From JARIHD01 sp036392795 (lineage in GTDB: Bacteria > Patescibacteriota > Saccharimonadia > Saccharimonadales > UBA4665), in NCBI GenBank assembly GCA_036392795.1, contig DASVXH010000039.1, forward strand, positions 1 to 56,036: a DNA stretch of 56,036 nucleotides, read 5' to 3'. A program made the translations under genes and the position numbers. The notes beneath the pieces are model-generated. The model saw only the letters and a program-made list of their open reading frames with translations, was not told the DNA's origin and did no database searches. Below, piece by piece: positions 50,390 to 56,036 of the stretch (the first letter of the stretch is position 1; each line of letters opens with the position of its first letter).

Positions 50390-51295
50390 ATGCGAATCGC
50401 TATTTTATCCAAGGGTGCTGCTAACTACACCACAAAACGCCTCCGCGAAGAGGCCGAAAAACGTGGTCACGAAGTCAAGATTATTAACTACGCCAAATGT
50501 TACATGGCGATCGAAAAGGGCAACCCCGTTGTCTACTACAAGGGGCAGAGCCTAGAGGGTTTCGATGCGATTATCCCCCGCATTGCCCAGTCGTACACCA
50601 AATACGGCTGTGCGGTGGTTCGACAGTTCGAAATGCGCGACGTGTACACCACCACTAAGTCGATTGCCATAGACCGTTCACGCAACAAACTGCGCTCGTA
50701 TCAGTTGCTGGCCAAGGCGGGCGTGGGAATTCCAAAAACGGTTTTTGCTCACGAAACGGCTGATCTGGAAGACGTTATTCAAAAGGCAGGTGGTGCGCCG
50801 TTGATTGTAAAAGTGGCCCGTGGCACGCATGGTAACGGCGTAGTACTGGCCGAAACCAACAAAGCGGCCAAGGCGGTAATGCAGGCATTTTATGTCGAGG
50901 GTGTAAGCTTTTTGGTGCAGGAATTCGTCAAGGAGTCGGCTGGTACTGATATTCGTGCGTTGGTTGTGGGTAGTCAGGTGGTTGCTAGTATTCGTCGCCA
51001 AAGCCTGGATGACGACTTTCGATCCAATACGCACCAAGGCGGCGTGGGCAAGCCGGTTAAACTAACCGCCGAGGAAGAGCGCACTGCTATTCGTGCCGCC
51101 AAGGCGATGGGTCTGCCCATCTGTGGCGTGGATATGATGCGATCCAGTCGCGGGCCGTTAGTATTGGAGGTTAACTCATCGGCCAGTATTAAGACTCCGG
51201 AACTGATGACCAATCGTAACGTTGCCGTAAAAATAATTGAATACATCGAAAAAAATGCCAAACAGCGCAACCGAAAAGACAAAGTCGGGGCGTAA
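50390..51295 (+). CDS. rimK: RimK-type ligase
   Basis: A 301-residue ATP-grasp enzyme close to E. coli RimK in length. IPRIAQSYTKYG, SRNKLRSYQLLAKAGVGIPKT, PLIVKVARGTHGNGVVLAE, FVKESAGTDIRALVVG, RRQSLDDDFRSNTHQGG and the metal-binding LVLEVNSSAS are all in place. RimK adds glutamate residues to the C-terminus of ribosomal protein S6. Directly upstream lies the RimB-like gene. The 3' end overlaps the DUF192 gene start by 41 bases. Confidence 0.9.
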   Translation: MRIAILSKGAANYTTKRLREEAEKRGHEVKIINYAKCYMAIEKGNPVVYYKGQSLEGFDAIIPRIAQSYTKYGCAVVRQFEMRDVYTTTKSIAIDRSRNKLRSYQLLAKAGVGIPKTVFAHETADLEDVIQKAGGAPLIVKVARGTHGNGVVLAETNKAAKAVMQAFYVEGVSFLVQEFVKESAGTDIRALVVGSQVVASIRRQSLDDDFRSNTHQGGVGKPVKLTAEEERTAIRAAKAMGLPICGVDMMRSSRGPLVLEVNSSASIKTPELMTNRNVAVKIIEYIEKNAKQRNRKDKVGA

Positions 51296-51743
51296 AAAGG
51301 CCTTATTTATATTCATGAGCAGCGTCATGCTGCTTTCTGTGGTTATTGTGTGGGTTGGTTTTTTCTATCGGCCGTCCGATTTGGTTACCATGAAAGTTAA
51401 AGACCGGTCTGATGCGGCCAAAACATTTCAACTGCGCAAGGCGACCACGCCAGCCGAACAGGAAAAGGGCCTGAGCGGCACTACTAATCTTGCCCATCAA
51501 ACTGGTATGATTTTTATCTTCCAACGCCCCACTAACCTCTGTTTTTGGATGAAAGAAATGAACTACCCGATTGATATGGTTTGGGTGGATAGCGATAAAA
51601 AAGTAGTGGCCGTCGAAGCTAATGTTTCGCCCAAAACCTATCCTGAACAAAGCTTTTGTCACGAAGGTAAATACGTTATTGAAGTTCCGGCTAATGCCGC
51701 CAAAAAATCTGGCATCACCAAGGGGTCACGGCTGACCTTTTAA
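51255..51743 (+). CDS. Membrane-anchored DUF192 protein
   Basis: A 162-residue protein. A basic N-terminus leads to a transmembrane or signal helix (about 18-38), and then the DUF192 domain with ATTPAEQEKGLSG, GMIFIF, CFWMKEMNYPIDMVWVD and FVIEVPAN-like segments. The family is of unknown function and usually extracytoplasmic. ATG 51255 is preferred over an upstream TTG (51237). It overlaps the end of rimK by 41 bp in another frame, so translation may be coupled. Confidence 0.8.
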   Translation: MPNSATEKTKSGRKKALFIFMSSVMLLSVVIVWVGFFYRPSDLVTMKVKDRSDAAKTFQLRKATTPAEQEKGLSGTTNLAHQTGMIFIFQRPTNLCFWMKEMNYPIDMVWVDSDKKVVAVEANVSPKTYPEQSFCHEGKYVIEVPANAAKKSGITKGSRLTF

Positions 51744-51769
51744 CCCGCTCATGCTATTATAGTGGCAAC

Positions 51770-52255
51770 ATGTCGCACGATCTTGGACTCATAATCGCGC
51801 TGGCGGCTCCGTTTTTGCTGTTTGTGGTGCTGCGGATTAATGCGGCTATGGTTTTCTTGAGCCTGTGTCTAGGCTATGTGCTAGTGGATCTAGTAGCCAA
51901 AGATAGTAATTCGTTGATCAAATTTTTGACGCCGCATACTGGGTCGCTGAGCGAAACTACCTGGAATCTGGTTATCCTGTTGACGCCGGTCGTTTTGACT
52001 TGCGTAATGATGATTTTTAGCGTTAAAGAACGCTGGAAAGTGTTGTTGAATATTCTGCCGGCGGCTGCGACTAGCGTCCTTTTGGCCTCTTTGGCTGTGC
52101 CGTTGCTGACACCCGGACTGCGCCATGCCATGCAATCACAGGCGCTATGGCAGCAGATTAACCGTGCTCAGTCGTTTATTATTGTGCTCGGCGCATGTAT
52201 TAGCCTGATTATGCTGTGGGCCCAGCGCAAAACAATGCGCGGCGAAAAGAAATAA
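51770..52255 (+). CDS. Hypothetical membrane protein with about five helices
   Basis: A 161-residue protein made of hydrophobic segments at about 8-25, 27-42, 65-82, 90-108 and 135-152. It ends with a basic cluster (RKTMRGEKK). It may be a small CPR colicin-V-like or other membrane family; I cannot name it. TATAGT (51758-51763) lies six bases before the ATG. Confidence 0.55.
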   Translation: MSHDLGLIIALAAPFLLFVVLRINAAMVFLSLCLGYVLVDLVAKDSNSLIKFLTPHTGSLSETTWNLVILLTPVVLTCVMMIFSVKERWKVLLNILPAAATSVLLASLAVPLLTPGLRHAMQSQALWQQINRAQSFIIVLGACISLIMLWAQRKTMRGEKK

Positions 52256-52375
52256 GGAAAAAAAACTTAAATAGTCCGCAGTGGCACTCGCTCGTCTGCT
52301 GAAGGTACCGGCTTGACTCACTGGACTCTATAGGCCCAGTGCCAGCGCGGGCTTGGTTTTTTCGAAGTATATCCA

Positions 52376-52403
52376 TTGACTTTTTTGTCAAAACAGGGAT
52401 AAT
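52376..52403 (+). promoter_or_regulatory. Promoter of tRNA-Lys
   Basis: TTGACT (52376-52381), a 16-bp spacer and GATAAT (52398-52403). TATAAT at 52403-52408 is an alternative with a longer spacer. The tRNA starts 25 bp downstream. The rest of 52256-52428 holds a GC-rich hairpin and a T-run but no gene. Confidence 0.7.
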
Positions 52404-52428
52404 ATAATCTGATATTGCCCATTATTAT

Positions 52429-52505
52429 GGGCCCGTAGCTCAGCAGGTTAGAGCAGCGGCCTTTTAAGCCGCGTGTCGTGGGTTCGAATCCCACCGGGCC
52501 CTCCA
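52429..52505 (+). tRNA. tRNA-Lys (UUU)
   Basis: A 77-nt cloverleaf with encoded CCA. GGGCCCG pairs with CGGGCCC; anticodon stem GCGGC/GCCGC holds loop CTTTTAA with anticodon TTT. The discriminator is T73, unlike the usual lysine-tRNA base G73 of E. coli. Confidence 0.92.
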
Positions 52506-52573
52506 ATCTACATCCTAGTATGAATGTTTGAACTAAGAGTCGCTACGGTGACTCTTTTGTTATTATAATAATT

Positions 52574-53101
52574 ATGAAACATGCTCTACACTTGGTAGAT
52601 TTAGTTGATAAAAGCGGTGCAGTAGTCGAAGCCAAGAAAAGGCAAGACATTCAAAAGCGGACAGACCTATACCACACTGTCTTTACTGTCCTTATAACTC
52701 CTCAGAAGCAAATAGTTTTGAGTAAGATTCCGAATCGCACCGATCTGCCTAATTTGTATGCTGGTTTGGTTGGCTGTACCGTAGCAACGATACGTAGACA
52801 TGGCGAAACGGCAGACGAGGCTAGTATACGATCACTGCAAAATGAACTTGGCCTGGAAGATGTTTCGCCTAAAAAGCTTGGGGAGTCGTTTCGTGTGCTC
52901 ACTGACGGTAATCCAGTATATATGAGTGTTTATTGTGTCGTGCATACTGCACCTGGGGATTTTAGTCGTACCGATATTGAAAGCCTACAGGTACTTACTT
53001 TTAAAGAACTTACAAATGCGCTAAAAAAACACCCAAGCGCATTTACTCCATCTTTTTTAGCTGTATGGCAAGAATATAATACGGATTTGTTGCAGGTTTA
53101 G
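52574..53101 (+). CDS. Nudix hydrolase-like protein, IPP-isomerase-type start
   Basis: A 175-residue protein. HLVDLVDKSGAVVEA followed by DLYHTVFTVLIT is the start of Nudix proteins related to isopentenyl-diphosphate isomerase. The Nudix box reads GETADEASIRSLQNELGL, where the canonical REUxEE is RSLQNE, so two box residues are changed and catalysis may be altered or lost. TATTAT lies seven bases before the ATG. It follows tRNA-Lys by 68 bp. Confidence 0.65.
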   Translation: MKHALHLVDLVDKSGAVVEAKKRQDIQKRTDLYHTVFTVLITPQKQIVLSKIPNRTDLPNLYAGLVGCTVATIRRHGETADEASIRSLQNELGLEDVSPKKLGESFRVLTDGNPVYMSVYCVVHTAPGDFSRTDIESLQVLTFKELTNALKKHPSAFTPSFLAVWQEYNTDLLQV

Positions 53102-53222
53102 TAGACGGCTATCCCAGGATAGTATGAAAGACTCTGAAGTGTCTTTATGGCGTAAGCCCTAGTGGCGATGTATAGCGTCTTGTGTTATTATTCGCGCTTA
53201 GCCTTAAAAGGAGCGCTTCCGC

Positions 53223-53993
53223 ATGCCCGCATCCATTAGTCCCGAAATTGCTGAATACTGGAAAGATACGCCTGTGTTTGCCCAAGAGGTGGGCCGGGCG
53301 CTCGAAGAACGCGAGCGCGACATGGCAGCCATCTTTGATTCGGTTGATGATTGGGGCACGTACGTAAAAGACAACGGCTTGCTTGGTGGGCTGTACGTGC
53401 ATGGCGATAATCCTTACTCTCCAAAGTTCAGTAGTATGCAAGTTCTACGGGAGCGGTTTCCGGGCCAGGTAGCGATCCGACCGCCGCATGATCAATACGG
53501 CAAGACTGGTATATACACTGCTCCTCAACTGGCATCGGGTGCGGCGGTACTTGTGGGTCAGGTTGTGAAGCGTAGTCAACTTGAGATGACCCGTGTTTAT
53601 AACGAGGAAACTTATGAAGGAGATGCGCATCCCTATGAAGAGTTTCATGATTTTACCTCCTCTGGCATAATGTTTTGTCCGGATGAGCCCAATTTTGGTG
53701 CGCATGTAGAAACTTTGGTGCCAGAAGGATATACACTGGACGGATCCGGTGACCGCGGGCTGATCGCCAAACGGGTTTTTATGCGTTCCATTATACAAAA
53801 TGCAGCGGGACAGATTGAGGCTGGTACACGTATTATAGATCCGAAGCGCGACTATTTGCCACCGATGCATCGCCGCCTTGCATACGAACAATACGTGGCC
53901 GCCGAGATACAGCCTATGACTACTCAGCATTTGCAGGCGCTCGGTCGTCTAACGGCCGCCGTGCGTGTTAACTATCTATTTCCTGAACATTAG
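53223..53993 (+). CDS. Hypothetical protein, 256 aa
   Basis: A soluble protein starting MPASISPEIAEYWKDTP. No known domain is visible. AAAAGGAG lies before the ATG, one of the good ribosome-binding sites of the window. It lies 66 bp upstream of the APS kinase on the same strand and may share its transcript. Confidence 0.5.
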   Translation: MPASISPEIAEYWKDTPVFAQEVGRALEERERDMAAIFDSVDDWGTYVKDNGLLGGLYVHGDNPYSPKFSSMQVLRERFPGQVAIRPPHDQYGKTGIYTAPQLASGAAVLVGQVVKRSQLEMTRVYNEETYEGDAHPYEEFHDFTSSGIMFCPDEPNFGAHVETLVPEGYTLDGSGDRGLIAKRVFMRSIIQNAAGQIEAGTRIIDPKRDYLPPMHRRLAYEQYVAAEIQPMTTQHLQALGRLTAAVRVNYLFPEH

Positions 53994-54059
53994 AAGCTAT
54001 TTTGTTCGCTATGATTTCAGGTTTATTAATTTTTAGAAACATCAAAAAAAGGACCGACA

Positions 54060-54632
54060 ATGACTGAACGGCAACACGGTAATTATGAACTTCCAGGTAT
54101 GTGTGCCTGGTTTACGGGGCTAAGCGGTGCAGGCAAGACTACCACCGCAGAAATGTTACAGAAAGCCATCGAGGCCGAAGGACGTCGCGTGACGCTGCTG
54201 GACGGTGACGTTGTTCGCCAGCACCTTTCCGAAGGATTGGGCTTTAGTCGTCAAGACAGAGACACAAACGTACTTCGTATCGGCTGGGTCGCCTCTCAAA
54301 TTGTCTATCATGGCGGAATTGCCATCTGTTCGCTCATCAGCCCGTATCGTGATACGCGGGCACGGGTACGGGAACTTTTTGATGAAGGCAGTTTTTTGGA
54401 AATTCATGTCGCTACTCCTTTAGAGGTATGTGAGGAGCGCGATCCCAAGGGTCATTATCGACGGGTTCGAGGCGGAGAGCTTAAAGGCTTTACTGGCGTT
54501 GACGATGCGTACGAATCACCCCTGGCACCAGAAATTACGCTTAATACCACCGAACTATCTGTAGCGGAAAACGTTGATCTGATTATGCAGCGGATAGTTG
54601 CGAACGGATTAATTCGGCGCCCCTCGGCATAA
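54060..54632 (+). CDS. cysC: Adenylyl-sulfate kinase (APS kinase)
   Basis: A 190-residue kinase. P-loop GLSGAGKT at 20-27; LLDGDVVRQHLSEGLGFSRQDRDTN is the APS-binding region; SLISPYRDTRARVRE and GELKGFTGVDDAYE follow, as in CysC. The enzyme phosphorylates adenosine phosphosulfate to PAPS. No ATP sulfurylase, PAPS reductase or sulfotransferase of known type is nearby, so its substrate source and use are open. AAAGGA precedes the ATG. Confidence 0.9.
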   Translation: MTERQHGNYELPGMCAWFTGLSGAGKTTTAEMLQKAIEAEGRRVTLLDGDVVRQHLSEGLGFSRQDRDTNVLRIGWVASQIVYHGGIAICSLISPYRDTRARVRELFDEGSFLEIHVATPLEVCEERDPKGHYRRVRGGELKGFTGVDDAYESPLAPEITLNTTELSVAENVDLIMQRIVANGLIRRPSA

Positions 54633-54667
54633 CAATGCGTACATGATTTTGGTTCCTAGACCGTTGT

Positions 54668-55888
54668 CTAAGGCGCCACGAGTTGAATTCCCCACTCAGG
54701 ATCAAATGGGATATCGCGTCGCACCTTTCTGGCGGGATCAAATAAGGTGATTTTCTGACGCGGAGAGATAACAGCGCAGTACAGGGCTTCGTCCAATCGG
54801 GTTACGTATTGCAGCCAACGTGCTTTTTCAAGGCCGGGTTTTCGGTCGTCAAGGGTCGAAAAGTCTATTGTACGTTCCTCTTCCAGGTCGCTACTCATAA
54901 AGCTAAGCCGCTCATTTCCGGTATCGGTTACCATATAGCCATCCAGAAAGGGGTCCAGGTGGAAGCCATGCGGGTTGCGCATGGCTTTGGCGGCGATCGC
55001 AATCTGACCCAGTGAGCGGTTGATAACCCAGGCTTCGCCGCGGTGAAAACTGGTCGTCAGCACTTCGCCGTTATTACCATAGGCGGCGGTATTAATGAAG
55101 ACTGGAGTCAAGTTTGTAGAGAGCCCCAGTCCATCATAGGTTGCGGGATCGTCAAGTACGCAAACGGCGTCTTTTAGTTTTTCGTCGTCTTTGAGCGCTA
55201 CTACAGAAGGATTATGGGCAACAATGGACATGCCACCGACCGCCGCCTTGGACCGAAAAAATTTTTGCCCCAATACATTGGTATTGAATGGTGTGTCTCG
55301 CCAGAGGTCAAGCGTCCAGGTGATATTTCCGTCTAAATCGACCTCATGAATTAGGTCTAATGAGGAAGATGACGTCAGAACGCGATCCCCTTGCTGGTTA
55401 AATTCTACCGAATGTAGTCGGGCGAACGTTGGATGACTGATTTCAGAGATCAGATTATCGGGTTCTCCCGTGGGCGAAAAAAGAATTTTGTCCGCACAGG
55501 CATAGGCAGTCAGGCCATCTTTTCTACTGTCGATGCCTGTAGGTTGCGACATGGAATGACTGGTTTCGGCATTTTTCTCGTCCAGGCAATCTACGCCGAG
55601 AGAGGTTTTGACTATCAGACCTGCATAGTATCGGTTACGGTGCCTCCAGGAGTTAGTGCGCGAAATTCCCGCTACCGCATCCCAGTTGGGGGTGAACATG
55701 GCACGCAAGTTTTCATCATGATACGTTTGATTGGTCCATTTTACTAAGATTGTTGCATTGCTTTCGCGGCCAAGCCCCGGATCTTCTCGGTAATCTAAGA
55801 TGTTATGTCCTGTGCTATATGTTCGCTCGGTGGCATCATGAAAAGTATAAGTCCGCATATCGTGTGTCTCGCCGGAATCTATTCTCAT
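54668..55888 (-). CDS. Beta-propeller-like protein, weakly arylsulfotransferase-like
   Basis: A 406-residue soluble protein. Blocks such as LHSVEFNQQGDRVLTSS, DLIHEVDLDGNITWTLDL and NPHGFHLDPFLDGYMV look like propeller blades, as in ASST or NHL proteins. There is no signal peptide. ATG 55888 is chosen over the TTG at 55921 because TAGAAT (55896-55901) lies exactly seven bases before it. It is convergent with the APS kinase (35 bp apart), so a sulfotransfer role is possible but unproven. Confidence 0.5.
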   Translation of the reverse strand: MRIDSGETHDMRTYTFHDATERTYSTGHNILDYREDPGLGRESNATILVKWTNQTYHDENLRAMFTPNWDAVAGISRTNSWRHRNRYYAGLIVKTSLGVDCLDEKNAETSHSMSQPTGIDSRKDGLTAYACADKILFSPTGEPDNLISEISHPTFARLHSVEFNQQGDRVLTSSSSLDLIHEVDLDGNITWTLDLWRDTPFNTNVLGQKFFRSKAAVGGMSIVAHNPSVVALKDDEKLKDAVCVLDDPATYDGLGLSTNLTPVFINTAAYGNNGEVLTTSFHRGEAWVINRSLGQIAIAAKAMRNPHGFHLDPFLDGYMVTDTGNERLSFMSSDLEEERTIDFSTLDDRKPGLEKARWLQYVTRLDEALYCAVISPRQKITLFDPARKVRRDIPFDPEWGIQLVAP

Positions 55889-55895
55889 TGTGACA

Positions 55896-55914
55896 ATTCT
55901 ACCTCTGATATTAT
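55896..55914. promoter_or_regulatory. Divergent -10 hexamers of two leaderless genes
   Basis: TAGAAT on the minus strand (55896-55901) lies seven bases before ATG 55888. TATTAT on the plus strand (55909-55914) lies six bases before ATG 55921. Only seven bases separate the two hexamers. Confidence 0.5.
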
Positions 55915-55920
55915 GACCCA

Positions 55921-56036
55921 ATGAGTATTATTGTTCAGACCCAAAAAGATGCCGAGCCTACGAATACTACATGCCATTTCGGTTGGGTTGCTCTCTATGC
56001 TTTCCCTGGCAAGCTGAAGTTGCTGCTCCCGAAGAT
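55921..56036 (+). CDS. Hypothetical protein, N-terminal part (cut by window edge)
   Basis: An open frame from ATG 55921 to the window end, 38 codons, starting MSIIVQTQKDAEPTNTTC. TATTAT six bases upstream supports the start. It is too short for a family call. Confidence 0.45.
   Translation, partial: MSIIVQTQKDAEPTNTTCHFGWVALYAFPGKLKLLLPK

Noticed and set aside
52318..52506. 62-aa minus-strand ORF reading VGFEPTTRGLKG
   Set aside because: It is the well-known false ORF from the reverse strand of a tRNA gene (tRNA-Lys at 52429-52505).
1..56036. Alternative genetic code (UGA read as Gly, as in Gracilibacteria/SR1)
   Set aside because: TGA ends well-defined genes at conserved positions (for example the ATGA overlaps at 9192 and 12910) and no conserved gene contains in-frame TGA.
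1..56036. CRISPR arrays, insertion sequences or prophage
   Set aside because: No regular spaced repeats, transposase motifs, integrase or phage structural operon were seen; the tail-fibre-like protein stands alone with a membrane anchor.

Overview
The window looks like a contiguous piece of a bacterial chromosome from the Candidate Phyla Radiation, most likely Candidatus Saccharibacteria (TM7). This is an inference from compact housekeeping genes (MurC, MurJ, DivIC/FtsB-like, FtsH, TilS, LepA, HrcA-GrpE-DnaK-DnaJ), many short orphan proteins, moderate GC, the standard code with TGA as stop, and no biosynthetic operons. No insertion sequence, prophage or CRISPR array was found.

Layout. 1-9.2 kb: the 5' end of murC, small envelope proteins, two ABC-2 exporters and a tRNA-dihydrouridine synthase. 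7.9-10.9 kb: an EndoQ-type PHP nuclease translationally coupled to a compact UvrD-like helicase. 11-13.7 kb (minus): a MacB/FtsX-type ABC exporter. 13.8-24.9 kb: orphan proteins, a DivIC-like protein, an LPVTG surface protein and three tRNAs that all carry a CAU anticodon (Ile2, initiator Met, elongator Met). 25-32.8 kb: tilS, which would modify the Ile2 tRNA, then ftsH, murJ, two paralogous orphans and lepA. 32.9-37.7 kb: a possible structured RNA, a guanylate-kinase-like protein, and a large DUF4082-containing surface protein with an exported partner. 37.7-46 kb: a CIRCE-controlled heat-shock region (hrcA, grpE, dnaK, dnaJ) with orphan genes inserted. 46-52 kb: three ATP-grasp ligases, a RimB-like retropepsin-fold protein next to RimK, and a DUF192 protein. 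52.4-56 kb: tRNA-Lys, a Nudix-like protein, an APS kinase and a beta-propeller-like protein.

The strongest unexpected signals are these. (1) A -10 hexamer sits only 6-9 nt upstream of the start codon in about 19 genes, usually with no Shine-Dalgarno site, which predicts widespread leaderless mRNA. This pattern also revises several start codons. (2) A highly organised 365-bp intergenic locus carries a near-consensus promoter, two palindromes, a ribosome-binding site, a 25-codon ORF and a long perfect hairpin. (3) The amino-acid ligase island with RimK and RimB-like proteins. (4) The EndoQ-helicase pair. (5) An isolated APS kinase beside a propeller protein. All functional names come from motif reading by eye; no database search was possible.
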